64,000 nucleotides of DNA from NCBI GenBank assembly GCA_000196815.1, contig FP929003.1, positions 1,697,501-1,761,500 of the forward strand, read 5' to 3'. The position numbers and the translations under genes were made by a program. The notes beneath the pieces were generated by a model, which was not told the DNA's origin, did no database searches, and saw only the letters and a program-made list of their open reading frames with translations. This stretch comes from Nitrospira defluvii (GTDB lineage Bacteria > Nitrospirota > Nitrospiria > Nitrospirales > Nitrospiraceae). Below are positions 44,227-52,653 of the stretch, in pieces (the first letter of the stretch is position 1; every line of letters starts with the position of its first letter).

Positions 44227-44823
44227 TCAGCCCTTCTTTTTCGCGCTACGGGTATTCACGGCCGTGGCGGATTTTCTACGAGCGATGGAGCCGGCGGGCA
44301 TGATTCGATTGCGTACCAGATAGGAGGCGATTTCAGGAGTACGTTTCCCGGCGTTTCCGGCAGGATTGGTGTCCGCATAGGACCCGCCTGGATTATTTTT
44401 GAAGAGCCAGAGCTGTCCGACGCTCATGGGGGTGATGGGAGTCGGGACGCCCGCTCCTCGAAACTTCATCATGCCCTGTGTCTGAACCAGGACGGAACCG
44501 CTGGTGATCGATGGATACAGCGCTGCGCCTCCCATGAGTTCGATGAGGGTTTCCATCGCCACGTGATTGCTGTGAGGGAACGGCACCACCTGGGTGACGC
44601 CATACTTTGTGATGCCGGCATGTTGCCACAGCAGTCCGATTTCCTGGCCGGAGGCATAACGAAAGCCATAGGTGGTGGTGTACCCTCCGGCGCCACCCAG
44701 CACCTCGAGATAGGATAAGTTGGCTGTTGCGTTCAAGCTCAACCATTCAAGGTTGGTTTCGGTGTCGAGCGTCACCAGATGGTCGCCGGTTGCGGGAACA
44801 AGATTCTGTTGAACAAGAGCCAT
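44227..44823 (-). CDS. Tandem paralogue 2 of a PEP-CTERM-associated-type extracellular domain
   Basis: 198 residues, with AGGAGGT before the ATG. The domain pattern is LVTLDTETNLEWLSLNATAN, GGYTTTYGFRYASGQEIGLL, and VGQLWLFKNNPGGSYADTN. A similar domain (W-L-D-L-T ... G-W-R-Y-A-T) occurs in proteobacterial PEP-CTERM secreted proteins, but here there is neither a signal peptide nor an anchor. A basic tail (RRKSATAVNTRSAKKKG) is unique to this copy. Function unknown. It is transcribed in the same direction as its sister at 45322. Confidence 0.65.
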   Translation of the reverse strand: MALVQQNLVPATGDHLVTLDTETNLEWLSLNATANLSYLEVLGGAGGYTTTYGFRYASGQEIGLLWQHAGITKYGVTQVVPFPHSNHVAMETLIELMGGAALYPSITSGSVLVQTQGMMKFRGAGVPTPITPMSVGQLWLFKNNPGGSYADTNPAGNAGKRTPEIASYLVRNRIMPAGSIARRKSATAVNTRSAKKKG

Positions 44824-45190
44824 GTCGGTACCTCCTGCGGATGGTGGTGGCGTGGACGATTGCGCGATCTCTCGAGCCAGAGTCCATGCGATTCATATGC
44901 CAGTTCGTCAGACTGCCATCATTTCGTGGCTCTGTGACCATTTCGAATGAGACACGTCGCCCTGGCGGCCGGATCAGGCGCGCAGCAAGAATGCGCCTGC
45001 TAAGTACGGATCATCGTGAACCACACGTATCCGGAGAGATACAACGGGAATCTGTTTGGATACGATTCCGTTCCGGCTCGGTTCAGGCAGGCTGTGGGGC
45101 GTGCCTGTTTGAGCAAACCATCGAATGTCCGCTGCATCGTACCGGCTCTTCTTCGCTGCTGTGGTGAATGGTTCTGCCGGGACCTCGGCG
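44824..45190. other. Spacer between tandem paralogues, no gene
   Basis: 367 bases with no ribosome site or coding frame that I can support. Confidence 0.45.
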
Positions 45191-45224
45191 CTCCATGAAG
45201 CCGATTCCGTTCGGCTTCATGGAG
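45191..45224. terminator. Perfect 14-bp hairpin after the second tandem paralogue
   Basis: The same 14-base arms as at 44177 with a six-base loop (TTCCGT). It lies about 100 bases beyond the end of the gene at 45322. Confidence 0.58.
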
Positions 45225-45321
45225 CTGGCAGGTTTGCCGTGGATGAGTCGGCCTTCTCCGCGTCATGGGCTTCCTCTCAATGAGCAGAGGTGCCGTGAAT
45301 AAACGAGTCGATGGCGACGAT

Positions 45322-45879
45322 TTATTTGTCGCCCACCCGAAGGTTACGGGGAGGATTAGGGGTCACGTGATTGCGTACCAGATACGATGCCAGCGCAGAA
45401 CTCCGGTAGGTTTCCGGCGTCATTCCTTGAGGTACATTGGGGAAAATATCCGTGGTTGCGTAGGACCCACCAGGATTGTTGGTGAAGAACCAGAGTTGTC
45501 CCACCCCCGGGTGGCCGGGTGCCGGTGGAACCATGAAGATTCCTTGTGTCTGGATCGTGCCGGTTGTCGGATAATTCGTCGCGCCGCCCATCCAGTCGAT
45601 GAGCTTTTGTATTCCCGCGGAGTTGCTATCGGGCGCTGGTACAGGCTGGTTGGGGGCAAACCTTGTGATTGCGGCATGGTTCCATAGCGCCTGGAGCTCA
45701 GCGCCGTTGGCGTATCGGAAACCGTAGGTGGTGGCATAGCCCCCGGCGCCGTTCCGCACATCCGAAATGGAAAGATTCACAGTCTTCGTGAGGCTCAACC
45801 ATTCGAGGTTGGTATCGGTGTCGAACGTAATGAGCGAGTCACCGCTTGCAGGAACAAGATCCTGTTGTAACAGGGCCAT
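45322..45879 (-). CDS. Tandem paralogue 1 of a PEP-CTERM-associated-type extracellular domain
   Basis: 185 residues, with AGGAGG upstream. It is closely related to the 44227 gene over its full length: MALLQQDLVPASGDSLITFD, GGYATTYGFRYANGAELQAL, VGQLWFFTNNPGGSYAT. No signal peptide. It contains a proline-rich insert (MVPPAPGHPG). The two genes arose by duplication. A ligand-binding role is guessed from the domain's usual extracellular setting. Confidence 0.65.
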   Translation of the reverse strand: MALLQQDLVPASGDSLITFDTDTNLEWLSLTKTVNLSISDVRNGAGGYATTYGFRYANGAELQALWNHAAITRFAPNQPVPAPDSNSAGIQKLIDWMGGATNYPTTGTIQTQGIFMVPPAPGHPGVGQLWFFTNNPGGSYATTDIFPNVPQGMTPETYRSSALASYLVRNHVTPNPPRNLRVGDK

Positions 45880-45952
45880 GGTGTGCCTCCTATGAAAATG
45901 TTGGACGAGTCTGCTCCCGACGCGCAGGCGGAGCAGGTGTCAACCATAAACG

Positions 45953-46384
45953 CTAGGCTCTTCGTGGGACCGTCCGTCCTTCTTCAAGGTCCTGGAGGTC
46001 GGCCCAGCTGGTGAGGTCGGTGCGGGAGGGATCCACGGCGTCCCGGTACTTATCAAATGAAGCCTGCTTCTCCGGTGTGGTGGGCCCCCGACTCAACATC
46101 ATCCGGTTCCACTCATCCAGCTCGGCTTGGGCGTGTGGTGTGGCTATCCCGCGGAACCATTGGATGACGCCTTCGTCATTCAGGTGTTGCTTCACGGCTG
46201 CGGTGAACTGCGCCGCGGTGATACCGGCGAATGCCATGAGCCGGTCGTCCATGGGGCAGGGGTAGATATACTCGCCTTCGGTTCCCGCGAGCACAGCGCG
46301 GCACTTATCGATCATGCGCGCGAGGTGCACATATCCTTCCAGTGTGACGCGCATGCTGCGCGGGAACGTCGTGCGTAAATCCAT
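45953..46384 (-). CDS. DUF5069 protein
   Basis: 143 residues. The family pattern is seen in LEGYVHLARMIDKCRAVLAG, GEYIYPCPMDDRLMAFAGIT and EGVIQWFRGIA. Cytoplasmic, function unknown. Its start codon overlaps the stop of the DUF3386-like gene by one base, so the two are coupled. A decayed C-terminal copy exists at 42340. Confidence 0.78.
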   Translation of the reverse strand: MDLRTTFPRSMRVTLEGYVHLARMIDKCRAVLAGTEGEYIYPCPMDDRLMAFAGITAAQFTAAVKQHLNDEGVIQWFRGIATPHAQAELDEWNRMMLSRGPTTPEKQASFDKYRDAVDPSRTDLTSWADLQDLEEGRTVPRRA

Positions 46385-47061
46385 CAGACCAGCAACTTGT
46401 GGTTGGTGAACGTCAGGGTCCGAACCAGCACCGCCCCGTTTTCATACGAGATGATCCGGCGTGTGGCCGGCAGATCGGAGTTGCCGACCCGCACATGGGT
46501 GTCGGTAAAGCTCTCGACGTTGCGGAGCTTGGCATCCTGCGGCGCGAAATAGTAGACCGTGTATTTGGTGGTCAGCTGCTTCTGGTCCTGCGTGGTGCTG
46601 CTTTCTTCCACGTTGATGGTGAACGCCACATGGGGCATCTTCCGGTTGATCTGCGTGATGCGGTTATCTTTGATTCGGTAGAAGGACTGCATGCCGTCGC
46701 CGTGGATGTCTAACCGCCGGCCGAGCGGGTGGTCTTCGCCGGCTTCCATGGTGAGGCGGTGTTTGCCGTCCGATTCCTCGAATTTGCGGGGCGCGCGGTG
46801 GACGGCGATCATGCCGATCTGTTCCTGGGCCCACTTCTGAATCGCTTCGTCCGGCAACTGCACCGTCACCTCACGTGGTCCTTTGACCACCACGGTTCCG
46901 CGCACCTGCTGGCCGTTGGTATTCACGGTCAGATCGGCTGAAAATCCTCGAAAATCAGCCTGCCATCGGGCCGTGCTCTCGAAGGCCCGTTGGAGCAGGG
47001 CGCGGGCTTGGGGGTCGTCGGCAACAGTGGTTTGAGTATCGATTGCTGCAGTATGTTCCAT
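46384..47061 (-). CDS. DUF3386-like protein
   Basis: 225 residues. An N-terminal helix with ALLQRAFESTARWQADFRGF precedes a long beta-rich region (FSADLTVNTNGQQVRGTVVV and further strands), which matches DUF3386 proteins known mainly from cyanobacteria and chloroplasts. No signal peptide. Co-translated with the following DUF5069 gene. Function unknown. Confidence 0.72.
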   Translation of the reverse strand: MEHTAAIDTQTTVADDPQARALLQRAFESTARWQADFRGFSADLTVNTNGQQVRGTVVVKGPREVTVQLPDEAIQKWAQEQIGMIAVHRAPRKFEESDGKHRLTMEAGEDHPLGRRLDIHGDGMQSFYRIKDNRITQINRKMPHVAFTINVEESSTTQDQKQLTTKYTVYYFAPQDAKLRNVESFTDTHVRVGNSDLPATRRIISYENGAVLVRTLTFTNHKLLV

Positions 47062-47227
47062 CAGGCACTCCTTTGGATCGTGGTGAAGGCTACAACACGA
47101 TTATAGAGACCTCCATCGCCCCTCACAACCCGAGGCTTGATCCGTGACCGGATCGGCTCGAACAGCCCCGGACGCGATATTTTCTTCCGGATGACCGATG
47201 TTTGTGTAGTACTGGCTAGGCCGAATC

Positions 47228-47236
47228 TGTTATACT
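47228..47236 (+). promoter_or_regulatory. Extended -10 promoter candidate
   Basis: TGT followed by TATACT (47231-47236) fits an extended -10 box. No good -35 box lies upstream. It would give a leader of about 60 bases before the ATG at 47307. Confidence 0.4.
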
Positions 47237-47306
47237 GCGGGGCATTTCATCCGGCCATTTGGCGTATTTGCGCAGTGAGTTTCGGGCATCCTTTGAAAGG
47301 AGCGCT

Positions 47307-47654
47307 ATGGAGCGGCGAGCAGCGTCTCATACTGAAGAAGAAGAAATGAATCAACGGCGGCGGCTGCTGGGGCTGGCGCGCAAGGGCGACCCCAAGGCCA
47401 TCAGCAAGTTGTTCGAGTTATACCAGGTGCGTGTTCTGAACGGCGACATGCTCAGCAAACTCAATAAATCCTACTATAAAGCGGCGGCTGCGCAGGAACA
47501 AAAGGCCAGCCAGGCGAGCAGCAAACCGGCGAAAGCCGCCAAGGGGACACATGGCAGCGCCAAGGGCAGTCCCAAACCTTCCACCTCCCAGCCTGTAGCG
47601 GCCGGCAAGCCCAAAATCGCCAAGGCAACAGGGGCAAAGAAACGAGCCAAGTAA
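47307..47654 (+). CDS. Small protein with alanine/lysine-rich histone-like tail
   Basis: 115 residues from the ATG at 47307, with GAAAGGAG upstream. Residues 1-55 are helical (RRRLLGLARKGDPKAISKLF). From about 60 on, the protein is a low-complexity Ala/Lys/Pro/Ser tail resembling bacterial histone H1-like proteins. It probably binds nucleic acid through the tail. Confidence 0.6.
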   Translation: MERRAASHTEEEEMNQRRRLLGLARKGDPKAISKLFELYQVRVLNGDMLSKLNKSYYKAAAAQEQKASQASSKPAKAAKGTHGSAKGSPKPSTSQPVAAGKPKIAKATGAKKRAK

Positions 47655-47658
47655 AGTC

Positions 47659-47687
47659 GGTCTGCGTCGAGTCTTTCGGCGCAGACC
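47659..47687. terminator. Bidirectional hairpin between convergent genes
   Basis: GGTCTGCG (47659-47666) pairs exactly with CGCAGACC (47680-47687). It sits between the histone-like gene and clpS, which converge here. Confidence 0.55.
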
Positions 47688-47703
47688 AGCCCCGTTCACT
47701 TCT

Positions 47704-47997
47704 TTATTGCACTCCGACCCGTAACCCTCCGGCCACCAGTTTCTTCCCGATCTCCTCCGCCGCCTTTCGCTCTCCCGAATAGACCGTCGCCTGGCCCTCG
47801 TGGTCGATGCGCCACGCCAGCTCGAAGGCCCGGGAAGAGTTCATTCCGGGAATGCATTTGCAGAAGAGCGCAATGACCTGTTGATAGGTGTGGCAGTCGC
47901 AATTGAACACGATGACCCGTGCTTCCAGGTCGTCGCCAGTGCCCACGTCCGTCGTGTCGAGGGCCTCAGGGGTCATGACGGGGGTCAGTGTGCTCAT
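47704..47997 (-). CDS. clpS: ATP-dependent Clp protease adaptor ClpS
   Basis: 97 residues from the ATG at 47997. ClpS delivers N-degron substrates to ClpAP. The core begins ARVIVFNCDCHTYQQVIALF, where the usual family text is ...VxLxNDDxTPMxxVV. The MNSSRAFELAWRIDHEGQAT helix and the terminal KKLVAGGLRVGVQ complete the fold. The usual NDD-TPM loop is altered here (NCDCHTY), so substrate choice may differ. Confidence 0.8.
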   Translation of the reverse strand: MSTLTPVMTPEALDTTDVGTGDDLEARVIVFNCDCHTYQQVIALFCKCIPGMNSSRAFELAWRIDHEGQATVYSGERKAAEEIGKKLVAGGLRVGVQ

Positions 47998-48111
47998 GCG
48001 GTCGTCTCGCCAGGCGCGGAGTGTAGCAGGTGAGGTAGGGCTGAATGCAACCGGAACCGATGCCGGCGGTACGTCGATGGTATCACGCTCCTTGCGTATC
48101 CCCACTCGTGT

Positions 48112-48828
48112 TTACTCATGCCGCCTCGATGTGACCGGCGGCGATGCTGTTCCTGCGGACGCGTCGACATATTCGTGGGGGAGATCGATCCCGTCGCGGG
48201 CCAGGGTCCGGCTCAGCAGCACATCGTGGGTGCGGGAGTCGGTGACCGGCAGAAGGTTGTGCGCGCGGGACAGGCGAATCGTATAGACCTGCGCAGCGGC
48301 GGTCTTCAACAGGGCCAGGCCATATTCAAATTGATAGGCGTGGTCCAGCGTCGGGGTCGGTTTGGCGAGGCGTTGCACGAGGGCGACGTTGTAGAGCGCC
48401 GCTGCACGGTCCGGCTCAAGCAGTCGGAGCAACGCGGCCGGGCCGGGCACCAGCGACGATCCGATCCTCATTGCATGCGTCAGGTCGAAGAGCCCGCGCT
48501 GAAAACGTCGATCGTTTCTAAGCCCGTCATGGAACAGGGTGCGCCAACGGGAATCGCTCAGGTCACGATCGATGGCCGCTGCGGCAGTCTCGTCCAACGG
48601 GCCGCTGACCGGATACCCTTGCACCAGGCGGCCGCTCGTGACGAGCATCGGATGCTCGTCCCCCATGCGGTCCTGGTAGGCCATGGTGCCCATCAGCGGA
48701 GTGAGACGGAGTGCCATGTAGTCGCGGAAATGGACGGCATCGTACCGTGCGAGCAGCGCCTCAAGGGTGTGCGGGGCACAGAGGTGGAACGGGTGAAAGA
48801 GAGCGTTGCGGGAGGACAAGGCGTTCAT
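48112..48828 (-). CDS. Unknown protein, 238 residues
   Basis: Start chosen at the ATG 48828; a frame to 48876 exists. Mostly helical, with a short LRLTPLMGTMAYQDRMGDEH segment and no signal peptide or membrane span. Clusters of Arg and Ala dominate. Not recognised. It lies behind clpS on the same strand with a 114-base gap. Confidence 0.6.
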   Translation of the reverse strand: MNALSSRNALFHPFHLCAPHTLEALLARYDAVHFRDYMALRLTPLMGTMAYQDRMGDEHPMLVTSGRLVQGYPVSGPLDETAAAAIDRDLSDSRWRTLFHDGLRNDRRFQRGLFDLTHAMRIGSSLVPGPAALLRLLEPDRAAALYNVALVQRLAKPTPTLDHAYQFEYGLALLKTAAAQVYTIRLSRAHNLLPVTDSRTHDVLLSRTLARDGIDLPHEYVDASAGTASPPVTSRRHE

Positions 48829-48927
48829 GGATTGTATGACTGTCGATCGACGGTGAGATCGGATCGGTGTGTGCACGACTGGTGCGCGGGAATGGTCGAA
48901 TCGATCTCTGCTGGTGGCGGCACTGAA

Positions 48928-49125
48928 TCACCAGGTATCCATATCGATGACTTCGGTCGCGTCCCAGAGGTTTTTCAGTTCCGCTTCCGCAATGGCCTTT
49001 TCCCGATCGGCTTCGGTATCTTCTCCGAACTGCTTGGTCTGGCTGCTGTCCTGGTCGGCCGCGGCCGCAGCCTGTTCGACAGACTGACGTCGGCGGCGCT
49101 TGGTGGGGTCCATGTTCACTGGCAT
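48928..49125 (-). CDS. Small acidic protein
   Basis: 65 residues, with AAAGGAGG eight bases before the ATG. Basic start (PTKRRRRQ), then an acidic Gln/Glu/Ala-rich helix ending WDATEVIDMDTW. Likely disordered to helical; function unknown. The strong ribosome site is the main support. Confidence 0.55.
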   Translation of the reverse strand: MPVNMDPTKRRRRQSVEQAAAAADQDSSQTKQFGEDTEADREKAIAEAELKNLWDATEVIDMDTW

Positions 49126-49168
49126 GACGGATGCCTCCTTTCGGTTCGTCAGTCTCCCCTCTGTCGGG

Positions 49169-50347
49169 TCATGAAGTCAATGGGAGTGAGGATAGTGAGG
49201 ACTCCAGGCTTGCCAGCAGGGTCACTGCCACAGTATCCGCGTAGCGCCGGCCTCGGGCGGTGAGCCGTACCCGCTCACCCCTGCGTTCGAGGATATCGTC
49301 GCCGATCAATTCGTCTACTTTGCCGGCTAAACCAGAAAATGCCAGCGCTCCCGTTTCCTCGAGGGTGATGCCCTCGGTCAGCCGGAGTCCGAACACCAGT
49401 CGTTCGCAGGCATCATCGGCTGCAGAGAGTTGCTCGGATTCTGTCACAGGGAGGGTGCCGGTTCTAAGAAAGGCGTTGTAGGCGCTCAAGTCGCTTACAT
49501 TTCCAAATCGCCGACCCGCGACATAGGATTGCGCGCTGGGGCCCAGGCCGAGATAGTCTCCGCCGGTCCAGTGCAAGCGATTATGTCGGCTGGCAAATCC
49601 GGGACGACAATAGTTGGAAATTTCGTAGCGGGTGAAGTCTGCCTCGCCCAGTATGTCCTCGGCCAGATCTTCCATCTCATTTTGTAGGGTCTCATCAGGG
49701 GCAGGGACAGTGCCACGCCGGATCGCCGTCTGCAAGGCGGTGCCTTCTTCAACCGTCAGGGCATAACAGGAGAGGTGCGTCGGCGCGAGCTCGACGATCT
49801 GGCGCAGCGAGGCCGCCCAACTGTCGATGGTTTGTCCGGGGAGGCCATGCATGAGGTCGAGGTTCAGATCGGTGAAGCCGGCCGTACGTGCAGCGGTCAC
49901 CATCTGCACGGTGCTCATGGGATTGCCGGGGCGTCCGACTCGATCCAATTCGAGTTGATTCATGGATTCGGCGCCGAAACTCACCCGTGTGAATCCGGCG
50001 TTGCGGAGGTGCGACAAGCTGTCCTGGGTGACCGATCCCGGATGGGCTTCGACGGTGATTTCAGCCTCATCCTGGAGTCCGAACGTCTCCCTTGCCGCCG
50101 ACAGGACGGTGGCAAGTTGCGGAGCAGACAGGGTTGTGGGGGTCCCGCCGCCGAAGTAGACTGATTGCAACGGTTCCGATCCAAAGAGCCGCTGCTCACC
50201 ATAGAGTCGCAGTTCAGTCAACAAGGAACCCAGAAACTCTTCCGCAGCCCGCGCGTGATGGATTTCGAGATAGAAGGCGCAGAAATGGCAGCGCTGATGG
50301 CAGAAGGGCACGTGAATGTAGAGGCCGCGGCCGGTCGCCTGAGGCAT
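49169..50347 (-). CDS. hemW: Radical SAM heme chaperone HemW (HemN-like)
   Basis: 392 residues. The cluster motif is C-x3-C-x2-C in HVPFCHQRCHFC at residues 12-23, with Phe between as in HemW. The glycine-rich segment YFGGGTPT and the later HWTGGDYLGLGPSA are family marks, and a HemN C-terminal domain is present. HemW inserts heme into respiratory enzymes and lacks the fourth Cys of coproporphyrinogen dehydrogenase, as seen here. Confidence 0.88.
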   Translation of the reverse strand: MPQATGRGLYIHVPFCHQRCHFCAFYLEIHHARAAEEFLGSLLTELRLYGEQRLFGSEPLQSVYFGGGTPTTLSAPQLATVLSAARETFGLQDEAEITVEAHPGSVTQDSLSHLRNAGFTRVSFGAESMNQLELDRVGRPGNPMSTVQMVTAARTAGFTDLNLDLMHGLPGQTIDSWAASLRQIVELAPTHLSCYALTVEEGTALQTAIRRGTVPAPDETLQNEMEDLAEDILGEADFTRYEISNYCRPGFASRHNRLHWTGGDYLGLGPSAQSYVAGRRFGNVSDLSAYNAFLRTGTLPVTESEQLSAADDACERLVFGLRLTEGITLEETGALAFSGLAGKVDELIGDDILERRGERVRLTARGRRYADTVAVTLLASLESSLSSLPLTS

Positions 50348-50361
50348 GGTGGTTCGCCCGG

Positions 50362-50616
50362 TCAGGGGGCTGGTGAAAAATCACGGGTCATCGCGACTTC
50401 AATTTCTTCCGTCGGCGATTTTCCGCGATTGCGGACATGGGCCTTCCATGCGGGATATTCTCGCAGCGTCTCGAAGAGATTCTTGATGAGCACCGGTTTG
50501 ATCTGCAGTTCCCATTCACGAAGCCACGCATGTTCATCGTGAGGGCCTTCATAATCGTCGGGGAATTGCGCTTCGAGACTGATGCGAAAGACAAACGATC
50601 TCTCTTCTGACCACAT
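50362..50616 (-). CDS. Conserved small protein
   Basis: 84 residues. Aromatic and acidic (RISLEAQFPDDYEGPHDEHA, then WLREWELQIKPVLIKNLFET). No signal or membrane segment. It precedes hemW by 14 bases on the same strand, suggesting a shared transcript. Not recognised. Confidence 0.6.
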   Translation of the reverse strand: MWSEERSFVFRISLEAQFPDDYEGPHDEHAWLREWELQIKPVLIKNLFETLREYPAWKAHVRNRGKSPTEEIEVAMTRDFSPAP

Positions 50617-50640
50617 CTGTGGACTCCCATCGGCTGATGA

Positions 50641-50670
50641 TTGCGAAGTGGAACCGACCTTACTTATAAT
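50641..50670 (+). promoter_or_regulatory. Sigma-70-like promoter for the FmdB-type gene
   Basis: TTGCGA at 50641-50646 and TATAAT at 50665-50670, 18 bases apart, in the gap between divergent genes. Confidence 0.55.
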
Positions 50671-50697
50671 ATTTTAAATCTCAAGGAGTACAGCACC

Positions 50698-50925
50698 ATG
50701 CCCATCTTCGAGTACGTCTGTAAGGAATGCAACCATCGGTTCGAACTATTAGTCCGGGGCGACGTCGTGCCGGCCTGTCCCGCGTGCAAGGGCACGGGCC
50801 TCGACAAGCAGTTTTCGGCCTTTGGAGTCGGCGCAACCGGCGGATGGCCCGTCACCTCCAGTTCCGGCGGTGGGTGTGGCTCCTGCGGGGATCCTCGCGG
50901 CCCCGGTAGCTGTTCGATGAACTAA
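50698..50925 (+). CDS. FmdB-type zinc-ribbon regulatory protein
   Basis: 75 residues from the ATG at 50698, with AAGGAG upstream. The signature MPIFEYVCKECNHRFE with CPAC twenty residues later is the FmdB/CxxC zinc ribbon. A Gly/Ser/Cys-rich tail follows (GGGCGSCGDPRG). The family is named after a putative regulator of formamidase; the role here is unknown. Confidence 0.85.
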   Translation: MPIFEYVCKECNHRFELLVRGDVVPACPACKGTGLDKQFSAFGVGATGGWPVTSSSGGGCGSCGDPRGPGSCSMN

Positions 50926-50956
50926 TTATTTTGTATTTCACTGGATCATCCTCATC

Positions 50957-51274
50957 ATGGACGAGCAGGAAGCGCAGGTGCGTCGTGCGATCGGGACACT
51001 CTTACAGTCGGACCCGTTGATCAAGTTGCTGCAGGAAGTCAGGCTGGGAAGAATGAAAGCCACTGACCCCGGATTGCGGGCGGTGACCGAATCCTGGATC
51101 GGCGTCTATGCCCAGGTCTTGAAATCACAGCCGGTGCCTGCGGCCTCGTTACCCCGCTTGGATCCTTCACCACGGCTTCAAGTGCTGGTTGATATGGGCG
51201 TGTTGTCGTGGGACCATCCTGGAACACAAGACCTTCGCAACCTGTTTCAGCGGGTGTCGATACCCGCCGCCTGA
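50957..51274 (+). CDS. Unknown helical protein, 105 residues
   Basis: Helical throughout, with RRAIGTLLQSDPLIKLLQEV at the start and no export signal. It follows the FmdB-type gene by 31 bases and precedes an exported protein by four, so it is probably in an operon. Not recognised. Confidence 0.58.
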   Translation: MDEQEAQVRRAIGTLLQSDPLIKLLQEVRLGRMKATDPGLRAVTESWIGVYAQVLKSQPVPAASLPRLDPSPRLQVLVDMGVLSWDHPGTQDLRNLFQRVSIPAA

Positions 51275-51278
51275 GCCC

Positions 51279-51968
51279 ATGATTCGCTTCGACAGAGGGG
51301 TGCGACTCCTCCTGACCCTCCTGCTCCTGGGCTCCCTGAGTCCTGTCTCGACGCGAGCAGAAGAGTCGACCGGTGTCAGGCCGTTGCGCAAGGACCTGGT
51401 TGCCGCCCTGGCGAGCCTTCCCGCTCAGACCCATCTCCTTCTCGATCAGCAATCGATTGAACAGTTTCTTGTGGAACTGGACGGCGCGCCGCCCGATTGG
51501 GCCGCTGTCTATGGGCAGGGGCACCATGACCCGGGCCACGATGAGCGGCTCTTTGCGCTCAACCGCGAGCGCGATGCCCGGCGTGAAGGGAAGGCGCCGC
51601 TGGAGTGGGTGATTGCGTTTGTCTGGCTCGGCGAACTGTCCGGGTTCGATGAGCAGGAGGGCGGATTCCGCGTCGTACTGGGGCCGAAGTTCAACCGAAC
51701 CGCATGGGGCGAGGTGCGGTTCAAGTATGAGGACCTGCCGTCCACGCTCATTGCGTTGGCCGGGCAGGAGACCGCCAAGCTCAGAGCGCTGATCCAACGA
51801 GGAACGCCTGCCCCTGTTGCGGTCCTGATCACCGGTCGGCTGATTCCTGAGGAGTCGTTGATTTACGACTTCTCCCATGAAGCAGAGGGACTGGGACTCA
51901 TCATGCCGGTGGTGCGTGTCGAGGCGGTGGACTTTGTGCTGGAGGGCGGACAGGAAGCTCAGCCCTGA
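51279..51968 (+). CDS. Exported protein of unknown function
   Basis: 229 residues from the ATG at 51279; the frame can be extended to 51189 but overlaps the preceding gene. A signal peptide of about 26 residues ends VSTRAEEST. The mature part is mixed alpha/beta with many acidic residues. No motif recognised. Overlap-free operon position after the 105-residue protein. Confidence 0.62.
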   Translation: MIRFDRGVRLLLTLLLLGSLSPVSTRAEESTGVRPLRKDLVAALASLPAQTHLLLDQQSIEQFLVELDGAPPDWAAVYGQGHHDPGHDERLFALNRERDARREGKAPLEWVIAFVWLGELSGFDEQEGGFRVVLGPKFNRTAWGEVRFKYEDLPSTLIALAGQETAKLRALIQRGTPAPVAVLITGRLIPEESLIYDFSHEAEGLGLIMPVVRVEAVDFVLEGGQEAQP

Positions 51969-51979
51969 CCGGGACGTAT

Positions 51980-52615
51980 TTATTTCAGGTGGGGATAGGC
52001 CTGATGCAGACAGGTCTCGCACACGGTTTCGGCGACCTTCGCGCGGGCCTCCCGGCGTAGGTAATCTTCCACGCGTTGCCAATGCGGGCCGTCGCTTTTG
52101 ACGCGTTTGCACTTGGCGCAGATGTGGACCGTACCATGGAGCGTGGTGATCTGCTCGAATGCATGGTCGAGTTCCTTGGTCCGCTCCAGGAGTTCCTGCT
52201 CACGAAGTTTTCTGGCATCGATCTCCTGTTTCAGGCTGAGCGCATTGGCCGCCCGGGCGATCAGTTCGGCCGGGATCACCGGTTTCCGAATATAGTCCGT
52301 GGCGCCGCACGTATAGGCAGCCTGAATATCTTTGGCCTCCGTGTGTGCCGTGATGACGATGATGGGCAGGCCTTGCAGCTGCTCTTCCATCCGGATGCGC
52401 TGGCAGGCCTCCAATCCATCGATCTCGGGCATTTCGATATCCATCAACACTAAGTCGATTCCGCTGGCCTGTTTTCCACGTTTCCCGACCCCCAGGAGTT
52501 GCAGCCCTTCCCGGGCGGTACCGACCGGGAGAAGCGGGCCGAACCCTGCACTGTGGAGAATGGTGAAGAGCAGGTCCCGCTCTTCCTGGAAGTCGTCGAT
52601 GATCAGAATGCTCAT
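51980..52615 (-). CDS. Response regulator with C-terminal zinc-ribbon module
   Basis: 211 residues. A receiver domain (1-125) has the phosphorylation Asp in DLVLMDIEMPEIDG, the Thr in VITAHTE and the Lys in YIRKPVIP. A coiled coil (about 128-160) leads to a cysteine module ICAKCKRVKSDGPHWQRVED ... TVCETC. No known output domain, so it may signal by protein contact. It lies 38 bases after the TM-REC-HPt gene on the same strand. Confidence 0.85.
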   Translation of the reverse strand: MSILIIDDFQEERDLLFTILHSAGFGPLLPVGTAREGLQLLGVGKRGKQASGIDLVLMDIEMPEIDGLEACQRIRMEEQLQGLPIIVITAHTEAKDIQAAYTCGATDYIRKPVIPAELIARAANALSLKQEIDARKLREQELLERTKELDHAFEQITTLHGTVHICAKCKRVKSDGPHWQRVEDYLRREARAKVAETVCETCLHQAYPHLK

Positions 52616-52653
52616 GGTCCCTCTGTTCCTGCGAAGAGTCTCCTGAAATCTTT

